Of a stretch of DNA of 64,000 nt, positions 33,593 through 42,222 are shown piece after piece. The notes under the pieces were generated by a model, which was given only the letters and a program-made list of their open reading frames with translations, was not told the DNA's origin and did not search any database. Source of the stretch: Cypionkella sinensis (GTDB taxonomy: Bacteria > Pseudomonadota > Alphaproteobacteria > Rhodobacterales > Rhodobacteraceae); NCBI RefSeq assembly GCF_042646385.1, contig NZ_JBHRTO010000001.1, positions 3,014,616-3,078,615 of the forward strand, given 5' to 3'. Position 1 is the first letter of the stretch; each line of letters opens with the position of its first letter. Position numbers and translations under genes: made by a program.

Positions 33593-34522
33593 TTACTGCG
33601 CCGCAAAGCCCGCGACCAGCTTTTCCACCGCTTTGATATTGCGCGGGCCGGGCGTAGCCTCGACATATTCCAGCACCACGAAGCGGTTGTTCTTCACCGC
33701 GTCGATGTTGGCAAAAGCCGGGTTGCCCTTCATGAAGGCGATTTTCTGCTCGGCCGTGACATCGCCATAGTTGACGATGACGATCACTTGCGGGTTACGC
33801 TCGACCACAGGCTCCCACGCGACGGTGGCCCAGCTTTTGTCCAGATCATCCATGATGTTGACGCCACCTGCGGCCTCAATCAGGGCGGTGGGCATGGCGT
33901 ATTTGCCGGCGGTAAACGGCGTGTCTTCGCCGCTGTCATAGACGAACACGCGCAGGGGGTTGCTGTGATCAACGCCCTTGGTAGCCTCGGCCAGTTGCGC
34001 CTTGTAACCTTCGACCAGCGCCTTTGCCTTGTCTTCGACGCCAAAGATCAGGCCAAGGTTCAGCAGGTCGTTATACATGTCATCCATGCTGCTTTTCGCC
34101 TTGGGGCCGACGAAGATGCAGCTTTCGGTCAGCTCGTAGGTCTTGATGCCCAAAGGCTCCAGCGTCTCAGGGGTGACTTCGCCGCCAACCTTCATGCCAT
34201 AGTTCCACCCGCCAAAGAAGAAATCGGCATCCGCCCCGGCAAGAACTTCCTTGCTGGGATATTTCGCGGAAAGCTCGGGCAGTTCGGCCACGCCTTCGCG
34301 CATTTCGGGATCAAGCGTTTTCCAGCCGGAAATGCCAGTGTAGCCGACCATGTGATCACGCAGGCCCAGCACCAGCATCATCTCGGTCAGGTTCACATCG
34401 TTGGAAATCGCAGCCTTCGGGGCGGCGTCAAAGGTGACATCGCGGTTGCAGCTTTTCACCGTGACGGGAAAGGCGGCAGCCGAGGTTGCAGAGAGCAACA
34501 GGGCGATCAGAGCGTATTTCAT
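33593..34522 (-). CDS. btuF: Periplasmic binding protein, B12/iron-complex type
   Basis: 309 residues with a clear Sec signal peptide (MKYALIALLLSATSAAA). Mature part shows the type III binding-protein layout: N-terminal lobe with SNDVNLTEMMLVLGL, a long backbone helix and C-terminal lobe ending NIKAVEKLVAGF. Lies between the ATPase gene and the permease gene. The ligand is taken to be cobalamin or a related corrinoid because of the upstream riboswitch. Confidence 0.83.
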   Translation of the reverse strand: MKYALIALLLSATSAAAFPVTVKSCNRDVTFDAAPKAAISNDVNLTEMMLVLGLRDHMVGYTGISGWKTLDPEMREGVAELPELSAKYPSKEVLAGADADFFFGGWNYGMKVGGEVTPETLEPLGIKTYELTESCIFVGPKAKSSMDDMYNDLLNLGLIFGVEDKAKALVEGYKAQLAEATKGVDHSNPLRVFVYDSGEDTPFTAGKYAMPTALIEAAGGVNIMDDLDKSWATVAWEPVVERNPQVIVIVNYGDVTAEQKIAFMKGNPAFANIDAVKNNRFVVLEYVEATPGPRNIKAVEKLVAGFAAQ

Positions 34523-34530
34523 GGTTTTTC

Positions 34531-35298
34531 CTACAGATGAAAAGAGAAGCGCGGCGCGGGGCCAGAGCGGTCCACGCGGGCGGTGACATTGAAGGCGGTG
34601 GCGATGTGATGCTCGGACAGCGCCAGATCAGGGGGGCCATCCGACAGCACCCGGCCATCGGCCAGAACCAGCACGCGGTCGGCAAACTGCGCGGCCAGGG
34701 TCAGGTCGTGCAGGGTGCAGATCACCGTCAGGCCAAGGCCGCGCAGCAGCGCCAGCAGTTCAAGCTGGTGGCGGATATCCAGATGGTTGGTCGGCTCATC
34801 CAGAATCAGCACGCGCGGTTCCTGCGCCAGCGCACGGGCGACCATGACACGTTGCTTCTCGCCGCCCGACAGCGTGCCAAACGGCATATCGGCAAAGCGC
34901 GCCAGATCCAGCCGCTCCAAGGCCGCGCTGACGACCTCGGTGTCGCGCAGCGCCGCACTGGCAAAGCCTGCCCGATGCGGCAGACGGCCCAGCGCCACGA
35001 TCTGCCGTGCGGTCAGGGCAAAGTCGGTCGGCTGTTCTTGCAGCACCGCTGCCACGGTGCGGGCAGTTTCGCGCGCCGTATGCAGCCAAAGATCGCGACC
35101 CATCAGGCTGACCGTGCCACTGCGGGGGGGCACATAGCGATAAAGCAGACGCAGAAGCGAGGATTTCCCCGCCCCGTTTGCACCGCAGATCGCCATCACC
35201 TCGCCCTCGGCCATGGCAAAGCTGATGTCGGTCAAGATATCGGGGCGGCGCGGCGGCCCCCAACACAGATTGCGCGCTTCCAGAATAGGTCCGGTCAT
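34531..35298 (-). CDS. btuD: ABC ATPase of B12 uptake operon
   Basis: 255 residues. Walker A GANGAGKSS (39-47), signature LSGGEKQRVMVARALA, Walker B VLILDEPTNHLD and H-loop CTLHDLTLA. It belongs to the FecE/BtuD subfamily that partners FecCD permeases. It overlaps the DUF1636 gene by 4 bases and precedes the binding protein by eight bases. Confidence 0.88.
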   Translation of the reverse strand: MTGPILEARNLCWGPPRRPDILTDISFAMAEGEVMAICGANGAGKSSLLRLLYRYVPPRSGTVSLMGRDLWLHTARETARTVAAVLQEQPTDFALTARQIVALGRLPHRAGFASAALRDTEVVSAALERLDLARFADMPFGTLSGGEKQRVMVARALAQEPRVLILDEPTNHLDIRHQLELLALLRGLGLTVICTLHDLTLAAQFADRVLVLADGRVLSDGPPDLALSEHHIATAFNVTARVDRSGPAPRFSFHL

Positions 35299-35738
35299 TG
35301 CAACTGACCCTCGGCGGTAACGATCAGCGCGGCGGGAATACGGGCGAGCGTCGATGTCGCGAGTTTGCCGGGACGATCAGCGGCGCGGCACCAGCCATCG
35401 TCAAGCCGTTGATAAAGCGTGGCAAAATCGACCAGCGCGTCAATATCGGCGTCCGGGTCGATATCGCCGAACAGCCAGGTGGCCTTGCCCGTCGCGCGCC
35501 AAGCCACGGTGCAGGGCCGATCACAGCCCGCCATGCAGGCGGTGCCGGAAATCTCGAAATCCTCCCCCAGCCCTTTGGCCTCGCTGACCGCCAGACGCAG
35601 CTTTTCCAACAGCGCAAGGCCGGGGAAACACGGGCTGTCCTTGTGCCGACAGGTTTGGCAGACCAGAATTTGATGGCGTTTTGCGCTCTGCCGCATGGCA
35701 GGGTCTTGGGCCTGCGCAGGCCCTTGCAGTTCAATCAT
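35295..35738 (-). CDS. DUF1636 metal-binding-like protein
   Basis: 147 residues, first gene after the cobalamin riboswitch. Cysteine-rich: LVCQTCRHKDSPC near the N terminus and GTACMAGCDRPCTVAWRA in the middle, resembling a thioredoxin-like ferredoxin fold. DUF1636 proteins occur with B12 synthesis or uptake genes, and a role in corrinoid or cobalt handling is suspected but not shown. The ATG follows GGGGAAGGATGCT. Four-base overlap with the ATPase gene. Confidence 0.85.
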   Translation of the reverse strand: MIELQGPAQAQDPAMRQSAKRHQILVCQTCRHKDSPCFPGLALLEKLRLAVSEAKGLGEDFEISGTACMAGCDRPCTVAWRATGKATWLFGDIDPDADIDALVDFATLYQRLDDGWCRAADRPGKLATSTLARIPAALIVTAEGQLQ

Positions 35739-35785
35739 AGCATCCTTCCCCAGGCACCCCGCCCGGATGATTGTTTCGGCTATGA

Positions 35786-35950
35786 TGGCAGGTCTCCTGA
35801 CTCGCGGGTCGTGGCTGGCCTGCGCCTTCCCACCCCTTTGGGGCAGTGGACTTTGCAGGTTCGCTCACCGCTTACAGTTGCGGGGGCAGTCACGGATTTG
35901 GCGGCTTTTGCCTACACCACACCGTATTCCCTTTTCATCCGGCGCGACTT
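35786..35950 (-). promoter_or_regulatory. Cobalamin riboswitch
   Basis: On the minus strand the adenosylcobalamin riboswitch elements appear in order: GTGTGGTGTAGG with GGGAA upstream, then CTGCCCCCGCAACTGT, AACCTGC, the B12-box parts CCACTGCC and TGGGAAGGCGCAGG, and the closing CGCGAGTCAGGAGACC near 35791. It lies about 50 bases before the DUF1636 start and should repress the btu-type operon when cobalamin is plentiful. Ends are approximate. The rest of the 35739-36038 gap shows no gene. Confidence 0.93.
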
Positions 35951-36038
35951 TGCGTCTGCCGAAACCATCGCGGGCATGAAGCGGGATTTGCCCGCCGCTG
36001 TCAATGCGAACAGCGACAGGCGGCGGCGCTTTTGCGCC

Positions 36039-37157
36039 TTAGGCGATATCCATCCATGCCCCAGCCTTGGATGAGGCGTGAATGGTTTCGACCAATTTTT
36101 GAATCCGCAGACCCTTGCGAAAGTTGAACGGCTCGGGCGCTTTGCCTGCGATGGCATTGATGTAGCCTGCGACCTCGATTGCCTTCAGGTCGTTGAAGCC
36201 AATCTGATGGCCTGCGGCGACGCAGAACAGACCATAGGGTGCATGATCTGGCCCGGCCTCGATGCGGCGAAAGCCTTGGCGGCCTTTGGCGTCAGTAGTG
36301 CTGAAGTAATTAAGGACGTTGAAATGTTCCTGGCTGAAGGCCAGTGCACCCTTGGTGCCATAGACCTCAAAATCGTGCTGCATCTTGCGGCCTGTGGCGA
36401 TCCAGTTGCCCTCGATGCTGCCCGTGGCGCCGTTTTCAAAGCGCAGAAAGGCGCGGCCCACGTCATCCACCATCACCGCCTTGCGACCGCCGCGGCCATC
36501 CGGGCGCTCGGCGATCATGGTCACAACATCGCCCATCACGCGGCTGATCGGGCCGCAGAGAAACTCGGCGGTGGCAAGCGCGTGGCTGCCGATATCGGCC
36601 AAAGCGCCGCCGCCTGCGGGGTCGTGGCGGAAGGTGTAGGGACCGTTGGCGTCGGCCATGTAATCTTCGGCATGCAGGCCTCGATAGCCGCGAATCTCAC
36701 CCAATTCGCCCGCCGCAATCATTTCCCGCGCCAGTGCCAGCATCGGGTTGCACAGATAGTTGAAGCCGACTTGGGTTTTCACCCCCGCTGCTTCGGCGGC
36801 CAGCGTCATCTCCAGCGCATCCGCCGCCATCGGCGCAAGCGGCTTTTCGCAATACACATGCTTTCCGGCTGCGATGGCTGCCAGCGACATTTCCTTGTGC
36901 AAGGCGTTGGGCGCGGTGATCGACACGAGATCAACCGCAGGGTCCGCCATGATCGTGCGCCAGTCGGCGGTAGCATGGGCAAAGCCAAGCGTCACACGCG
37001 CGCGCTCAGCGGCATCCGGGGTGATGTCGGCGATAGTGTGCAGCTCCAGATCGAACGGCAGTTCAAACACCCGCGGGGCAGAGGTGAAACCAAACACATG
37101 CGCCTTGCCCATAAAGCCGGTGCCAATCAGACCAATGCGAAGTTTTGGTTTGCTCAT
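36039..37157 (-). CDS. Gfo/Idh/MocA-family oxidoreductase
   Basis: 372 residues. N-terminal Rossmann fold with IGLIGTGFMGKAH, the family motif YCEKPLAP (Lys as catalytic/nicotinamide contact) and a C-terminal alpha/beta substrate domain (ADIGSHALATAEFL contains the conserved Asp and His). Family members oxidise sugars, inositols or their derivatives with NAD(P). Substrate unknown; no sugar transporter adjacent. Single gene, opposite to nothing obvious, between the riboswitch and the LysR gene. Confidence 0.87.
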   Translation of the reverse strand: MSKPKLRIGLIGTGFMGKAHVFGFTSAPRVFELPFDLELHTIADITPDAAERARVTLGFAHATADWRTIMADPAVDLVSITAPNALHKEMSLAAIAAGKHVYCEKPLAPMAADALEMTLAAEAAGVKTQVGFNYLCNPMLALAREMIAAGELGEIRGYRGLHAEDYMADANGPYTFRHDPAGGGALADIGSHALATAEFLCGPISRVMGDVVTMIAERPDGRGGRKAVMVDDVGRAFLRFENGATGSIEGNWIATGRKMQHDFEVYGTKGALAFSQEHFNVLNYFSTTDAKGRQGFRRIEAGPDHAPYGLFCVAAGHQIGFNDLKAIEVAGYINAIAGKAPEPFNFRKGLRIQKLVETIHASSKAGAWMDIA

Positions 37158-37253
37158 ATCGGGGGTCCTTCGCTGCGAAACTGGGTGAATTTGGCCTTAG
37201 AATCGCGCCCTGCGCCGGTCAAGCGCCGCATATTTTGGTGGGGCGGAACCTCG

Positions 37254-38174
37254 TCAAAAGTCATCAGGCTGGGCGCGCTGCGCGCGGACCAGATCCACAA
37301 AGGCCCGTAAAGGTGTCGGCATGAACCGGCTGGAGAAATACAACTGCGGCCCGTCAAACTGTGGCCACCAGTCTTGCAGCACGGGCACCAGCGCGCCGCT
37401 GTCCAGATGTGGCTGCAACCAGTTCTGAAAGGTGAAAATCAGGCCGTGCCCGGCGATGGCCAGATCAATCGCTGCAGCCGCCGCCACAGTGCCAAGGGTT
37501 AGCCGCGCCGCTGGATCTAGCGCAATCACCTCAGCGCCGCGTTGAAACGTCCAGTCAGTCAGCGCGCCGCTGGCAAAGCGCATGCGGATGCAATTATGGG
37601 CAACAAGGTCATTTGGGTGCAGCGGCGTGCCGCGACGCGCTAGATAGGATGGTGCTGCGACCAAGGCCGCGTGTTGCAGCCGTGGCCCAATCGGTACGGC
37701 GATCATGTCTTGCGCTAGATGCTCGCCATAGCGGATGCCCGCGTCGCAATCGGCGGCGGTGACATCGACAAGCCGGTCATCCACCACCACCTCAACCCGG
37801 ACATCGGGGTAGCGCGCCATGAACTGATCCAGCAAGGGGGGCAGAATATCCACCATCACCGCCCCCGGCACGTTCAGCTTTAAGCGCCCGCGCACTTGAC
37901 CCGGCGCGCTTTGCACATCGTTCAGCGCGGCGCGCGTTTCAGCCAAAAGCGGCGCGATCCGGGCGGCCAGATTGCGCCCGGCCTCGGTTGGCATCACCGA
38001 GCGGGTGGTGCGGGTCAGCAGGGGCGCGCCGATGCTGGTCTCGAGCCGGGTGATGGTTTCGCTGACGGTCGAGGCCGAAAGCCCCAAACGGCGCGCGGCG
38101 GTGCGAAATCCCCCGGCCTCGGTCACGGCAAGGAAGATCTGCAGATCATCTAATGAGGCTGTATTGTTCGACAT
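37254..38174 (-). CDS. LysR-family regulator
   Basis: 306 residues from ATG at 38174. Winged helix-turn-helix: DLQIFLAVTEAGGFRTAARR, LGLSASTVSETITRLE; then the periplasmic-binding-like effector domain. It belongs to the common YafC/DmlR-like group acting on a neighbouring redox gene. It is divergent from the pdxI-like gene, and a TTGTTCG/CGAACAA inverted repeat overlaps its own start codon, so it probably controls both. Effector unknown; a vitamin B6 vitamer is a reasonable guess from the neighbour. Confidence 0.88.
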   Translation of the reverse strand: MSNNTASLDDLQIFLAVTEAGGFRTAARRLGLSASTVSETITRLETSIGAPLLTRTTRSVMPTEAGRNLAARIAPLLAETRAALNDVQSAPGQVRGRLKLNVPGAVMVDILPPLLDQFMARYPDVRVEVVVDDRLVDVTAADCDAGIRYGEHLAQDMIAVPIGPRLQHAALVAAPSYLARRGTPLHPNDLVAHNCIRMRFASGALTDWTFQRGAEVIALDPAARLTLGTVAAAAAIDLAIAGHGLIFTFQNWLQPHLDSGALVPVLQDWWPQFDGPQLYFSSRFMPTPLRAFVDLVRAQRAQPDDF

Positions 38175-38183
38175 ACCGAACAA
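38164..38183. promoter_or_regulatory. Probable LysR binding site
   Basis: TTGTTCG (38164-38170) and CGAACAA (38177-38183) form a perfect inverted repeat with a six-base spacer. It covers the LysR start codon (38172-38174), consistent with autorepression and control of the divergent gene 73 bases away. Confidence 0.6.
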
Positions 38184-38255
38184 CCTATTCGGATCTGGCC
38201 GGATTATCAATTTCTGCCGAACGGATATTTTGGCTAGATCAACAGGAGCATCACC

Positions 38256-39122
38256 ATGACCCAACCCGCCGCCGCCGCCGGACGTTTCACCTTTCCCGGC
38301 ACCGACCTTTCCGTGAACCGCATCGGCTATGGCGCGATGCAATTGGCGGGGCCGCATGTTTTTGGCCCTGTCGCCGACCCAGATGAGGCCCGCGCTGTCC
38401 TGCGCGAGGCATTGGCTTTGGGTATCGATCATATCGACACCAGTGATTTCTATGGGCCTTATGTGACCAATGATCTGATCCGTCAGGCCTTGTTCCCCTA
38501 TGCCGCCAATCTGGTTCTGGTGACAAAGATCGGGGCATGGCGGGATGACGAAGGCGGCTGGATACTGGAGCGCAGCGCTGATTTTCTGCGAAAATCGGTC
38601 GAGGATAATCTAACCCGGCTGGGGCTTGATCAGATGGCGATTGTCAATTTGCGCATGGGCGGGCCGGAGGATGACATCGCAGCGCCGATGCAGGTGATGC
38701 GACAGATGCAGCAAGATGGCTTGATCGCCCATATTGGTGTCAGCACGGTCGATGCGGCCCAGCTTGCGATTGCCCGCGATATCGCGCCAATCGTTTGCGT
38801 GCAAAATCATTACAATCTGGTCCACCGTACCGATGACGCGATGATTGATGCGTTGGCTGACGATGGCATCGCCTATGTGCCCTACTTCCCACTGGGTGGC
38901 TTTAGCCCCTTGCAAAGCGATGAGCTAAAGCAGGTGGCCGAGGGTCTGGGGCAATCGGTGCAATCGGTGGCACTGGCCTGGCTGTTGCAGCGCAGCCCGA
39001 ACATTCTGCTGATCCCCGGCACCTCGCGTCGCAGCAATCTGCGCAGCAATGTCGCGGCGGCTGGGTTGACCTTGGGCGAAAGCGATCTGGCGCGGCTGAA
39101 CGCGATTGCAGCGCTGGTCTGA
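38256..39122 (+). CDS. pdxI: Aldo/keto reductase, PdxI-like pyridoxal reductase
   Basis: 288 residues. Sequence landmarks match E. coli PdxI (formerly YdbC) closely: VNRIGYGAMQLAGPHVFGP, LALGIDHIDTSDFYGP, VVNLR-like IVNLRMGG, CVQNHYNLVHRTDDAMIDAL, VPYFPLGGFSPLQS and LLIPGTS. The catalytic Asp and Tyr are in DTSDFYG and the Lys in LVTKIGA; the position of the usual AKR His is Asn, as in PdxI. It is expected to reduce pyridoxal to pyridoxine with NADPH. AGGAG lies eight bases upstream of the ATG. Regulated probably by the divergent LysR protein. Confidence 0.85.
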   Translation: MTQPAAAAGRFTFPGTDLSVNRIGYGAMQLAGPHVFGPVADPDEARAVLREALALGIDHIDTSDFYGPYVTNDLIRQALFPYAANLVLVTKIGAWRDDEGGWILERSADFLRKSVEDNLTRLGLDQMAIVNLRMGGPEDDIAAPMQVMRQMQQDGLIAHIGVSTVDAAQLAIARDIAPIVCVQNHYNLVHRTDDAMIDALADDGIAYVPYFPLGGFSPLQSDELKQVAEGLGQSVQSVALAWLLQRSPNILLIPGTSRRSNLRSNVAAAGLTLGESDLARLNAIAALV

Positions 39123-39136
39123 CGGGCGGCCATGAG

Positions 39137-39157
39137 GCCCCGGATCAAGTCCGGGGC
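39137..39157. repeat. REP-like palindrome (GCCCCGGA family), copy 1
   Basis: GCCCCGGA, TCAAG, TCCGGGGC: perfect eight-base arms around a five-base centre, 15 bases after the pdxI stop and between convergent genes. Degenerate copies are at 51234-51254 and 59025-59045. It may also act as a terminator for the convergent pair. Confidence 0.65.
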
Positions 39158-39167
39158 AGCTTGGCGC

Positions 39168-40037
39168 TTAGAACCACTGCCCCGGCTCCATCAGGCCCAG
39201 ATCCATCAGCTGTTGGCTGTGCCAGTCAAACGGGGTGGAGTTGTGCCATTTGAAATCGTGAATATCAAACCGCGATCCGGCATTTGACCGCAGCGCCTTG
39301 GCGGTGCGGAAGCTGACGATGGCGGTGGTGATGTTGTGATGCCAGGGGCAGGCGTAGGTGTTGTATTCTTCATCCGACAGGGTGAAATCCGGCCGCAAGA
39401 TCAGCCCCGGCTTGGTGCGGAACAGCGCGATCCGGTCGATCTTGCGGCGCGGCACCGGGATATGTTCCTCAAACCGCCAGCGCAGCCCACCAAAGAAATC
39501 CAACTGGCGTTCCTTGGGGTAATTGTGATTTGCGACATCCGGGCGGCCCAGGGCGTAGTAGCCAGATTTGTCCAGATGCGCGCGCTCCAGCGATACGGCA
39601 TTGGGGAACACGTTCAGATCATCGGCATAAAGATCAACCACATAGGACAGCACCGCATCGCGGCGTTCTTCAGTGTGGAAGGCCAGCATCTCGCGGATAT
39701 TGCGGCTCTCGCAGAACGGATGGAACAGATATTCGGCATTGTAGCAGTAATACAGCCAGATGCCGGGGGCGGCGGCGATCACCTTGTTGACAGCCTCGAC
39801 CAAAGCCTCAACCGTTGGGGCTTCATACGGGACGCGGTGGATTTTCGCCTCAAGCTCGGCGGTGATGGCGATCGCATCGGGTGCGAACAGCGCAAGCTGG
39901 ACAAATCCAGCCTCTAGATGGTGGCGGATCGTGCTTTCAACCTCGACCGCGTCTTCGGCAAAAATCAGGGCAAGCGGGCCTTTTGCCAAGGCCGCCTTGC
40001 CCTCTGCCAGAAACTGATCAAGCGATCTGTATTTCAT
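39168..40037 (-). CDS. Conserved protein, possibly glycosyltransferase-like
   Basis: 289 residues from ATG at 40037 (MKYRSLDQFLAEGKAAL). No signal peptide. Segments such as IFAEDAVEVESTIRHHLEAG, FHTEERRDAVLSYVVDLYAD and DKSGYYALGRPD look like a GT-A-type fold with an acidic DLYADD motif; similar alphaproteobacterial proteins are sometimes annotated as family 2 glycosyltransferases, but I cannot confirm catalytic residues. The C terminus FDWHSQQLMDLGLMEPGQWF looks strongly constrained. Converges with pdxI; divergent from miaB. Confidence 0.65.
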   Translation of the reverse strand: MKYRSLDQFLAEGKAALAKGPLALIFAEDAVEVESTIRHHLEAGFVQLALFAPDAIAITAELEAKIHRVPYEAPTVEALVEAVNKVIAAAPGIWLYYCYNAEYLFHPFCESRNIREMLAFHTEERRDAVLSYVVDLYADDLNVFPNAVSLERAHLDKSGYYALGRPDVANHNYPKERQLDFFGGLRWRFEEHIPVPRRKIDRIALFRTKPGLILRPDFTLSDEEYNTYACPWHHNITTAIVSFRTAKALRSNAGSRFDIHDFKWHNSTPFDWHSQQLMDLGLMEPGQWF

Positions 40038-40160
40038 GCTTTGCCCATCTGCCCTTGGCCTATTTGCGGCAGAATCCGTTAACAACCGGTGCAACGCAAG
40101 CCCCGGCGTTGCGAAGCGGGGCGGTTTGGCATAGAGCAACAGCCCAGACAGAGGTGCGCC

Positions 40161-41459
40161 ATGGCCGATCCGAAGAAATTGTTCATCAAGACCTATGGGT
40201 GTCAGATGAACGTCTATGACTCTGAGCGTATGGCCGAGGCTATGGGCGCGGATGGCTATGTCACGACTGAAACCGCCGAAGATGCCGACATGGTGTTGCT
40301 GAACACCTGCCATATTCGCGAAAAGGCCGGGGAAAAGCTGTATTCCGATCTGGGCCGGCTGAAAAAGCTGAAAGCCGCGCGACCGGATGTGAAGATCGGT
40401 GTGGCAGGCTGTGTGGCGCAGGCCGAGGGTGCCGAGATCATGCGGCGGATGCCGATTGTGGATCTGGTGGTTGGTCCGCAATCCTATCACCGTCTGCCGG
40501 AAATGGCGCGGGCGAACACGCCGCAAGTCGATACCGACTTCCCGCTGGAAGACAAGTTTGACCTGCTGCCAGAACGCAAGGCAACCCGTGGCCCGATGGC
40601 ATTTCTGACCGTGCAGGAAGGCTGCGACAAGTTTTGCGCGTTTTGCGTGGTGCCCTATACCCGCGGCGCCGAGGTTTCGCGCGATCCGCAGCGGATCCTG
40701 ACCGAAGCGCGTGGCTTGGTCGAAAAAGGCGTGCGCGATCTGACTTTGCTGGGCCAGAATGTGAATGCCTTCCACGGCGATGGCTGGACACTCGCGCGGC
40801 TGATCCGCGAACTGGCGAAGGTCGATGGGTTAGAGCGTATCCGCTACACCACCAGCCACCCCAACGACATGGATGATGACCTAATCGCCGCCCATGGTGA
40901 TCTGCCGAAACTGATGCCGTATCTCCATCTGCCCGTTCAATCAGGCAGCGACCGGATCCTGAAGGCGATGAACCGCAAGCACACGGCAGAGGCCTATCTG
41001 CGCCTGATCGAACGCATCCGCGCGGCGCGGCCCGATATTCTGCTGTCGTCGGATTTTATCGTGGGTTTTCCGGGTGAGACCGATCAGGATTTTGAAGATA
41101 CCCTGTCGCTGATCAGGGCGGTCAATTATGGCGCGGCCTACAGCTTCAAATACTCTGCCCGCCCCGGCACCCCGGCGGCGGAAAAACCCGAGATTGACGG
41201 CGCGGTCGCCGATGCGCGTCTGCAAACCCTGCAAGCCCTGATCACCCGGCAGCAGCGTGGGCTGCAAGAGGCGATGGTCGGGCGTGAAGTGGGCGTGCTT
41301 TATGAGAAAGCCGGGCGCGAAGCCGGGCAGATGATTGGCAAGTCGGATCACCTGCACGCAGTGTTCGTGAACGACCCAAATGGCCGCGTTGGTGAGATGG
41401 TGCGGGTGAGAATCTTAGCTTCGTCCTCCAACTCTTTGGCAGGCGCGCGTATTTCGTGA
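40161..41459 (+). CDS. miaB: tRNA-2-methylthio-N6-isopentenyladenosine synthase
   Basis: 432 residues. Radical-SAM enzyme adding the methylthio group to i6A37 of tRNAs reading UNN codons. Two iron-sulfur clusters: N-terminal cysteines 14, 50 and 84 (TYGCQMN, LNTCHIR, VAGCVAQ), and the radical-SAM cluster Cys155, 159, 162 in EGCDKFCAFC. The C-terminal about 65 residues form the TRAM RNA-binding domain. The ATG at 40161 has GAGGTGCGCC directly upstream; the frame continues upstream without family similarity. Confidence 0.95.
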   Translation: MADPKKLFIKTYGCQMNVYDSERMAEAMGADGYVTTETAEDADMVLLNTCHIREKAGEKLYSDLGRLKKLKAARPDVKIGVAGCVAQAEGAEIMRRMPIVDLVVGPQSYHRLPEMARANTPQVDTDFPLEDKFDLLPERKATRGPMAFLTVQEGCDKFCAFCVVPYTRGAEVSRDPQRILTEARGLVEKGVRDLTLLGQNVNAFHGDGWTLARLIRELAKVDGLERIRYTTSHPNDMDDDLIAAHGDLPKLMPYLHLPVQSGSDRILKAMNRKHTAEAYLRLIERIRAARPDILLSSDFIVGFPGETDQDFEDTLSLIRAVNYGAAYSFKYSARPGTPAAEKPEIDGAVADARLQTLQALITRQQRGLQEAMVGREVGVLYEKAGREAGQMIGKSDHLHAVFVNDPNGRVGEMVRVRILASSSNSLAGARIS

Positions 41460-41652
41460 TTGCCATTCAACCGGCATCGTTTCCGTTGCGTCAGCAAAGC
41501 TTTTGAACTGGCAGAATTATAGACGAACACGCAACAATTAGTCTTGAAAAAGCCACAAACCCATAGATTTTGCTTTACTTCACAAGACGGCCTCGGCAAA
41601 CCTGCGATCATAAATATGTGAATTCCGACATGGTTGAAGGGGAGCTGCCACA

Positions 41653-42222
41653 GTGGAGCGTTTTTCCAGAGCAGTGAGAATGGCAATCGGGGGCGCGGCA
41701 ATGGCTGCCGGCCTGATGATGGCAAGTGGGGCGATGGCGCAGACCGCGCCGCAGGTCGCTGGCAAGATCGAATGGGGCGTCTGGGTTGATGACGACGGCT
41801 GTATGCACTGGTGGGCAGACGGCGGTGTCGAAGGCTATATGCTGGACCGCGTGAACCCCAAGACCGGCAAGCCGGTTTGCCTGAAGCGCAACACCTGTCT
41901 GGTGCAGAACACCGACACGCTGTTTGCCACCGACAGCGCCAAGCTGACGGCTTACGGGCGCCGCTATCTGACCGATTTCTTCCAGAACGCCGGTGCGTTT
42001 GGCTATGCAATCTATGGCCACACCGACAGCCGTGCATCGGATGAATACAACATCAAACTGTCGCAGCGCCGTGCCGCGTCGGTTGCTGCCGTGGCGCGCT
42101 CGGTCGGGGCCATGGTGGATCGTGAGATCGGCTATGGCGAGCGTCAGCCGCGCGCGACCAACGCGACCGCCGAGGGGATGCAGCAAAACCGCCGCGTCGA
42201 AGTCGTCTGCTATAAGTGGTGA
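41653..42222 (+). CDS. OmpA-family protein with Cys-bounded N-terminal motif
   Basis: 189 residues. A signal peptide ends near GAMAQ (residue 29), so the protein is exported. Residues 46-76 hold a motif bounded by cysteines: DDDGC, W, DGGVEGY, R, P, GKPVC. The C-terminal half is an OmpA-like peptidoglycan-binding domain (LFATDSAKLTAYGRRYL; IYGHTDSRASDEYNIKLSQR). The start is GTG at 41653 behind AAGGGGAG. The next gene encodes a lipoprotein with the same Cys-bounded motif, and its start overlaps this stop. Probably tethers the outer membrane or a complex to peptidoglycan. Confidence 0.85.
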   Translation: MERFSRAVRMAIGGAAMAAGLMMASGAMAQTAPQVAGKIEWGVWVDDDGCMHWWADGGVEGYMLDRVNPKTGKPVCLKRNTCLVQNTDTLFATDSAKLTAYGRRYLTDFFQNAGAFGYAIYGHTDSRASDEYNIKLSQRRAASVAAVARSVGAMVDREIGYGERQPRATNATAEGMQQNRRVEVVCYKW

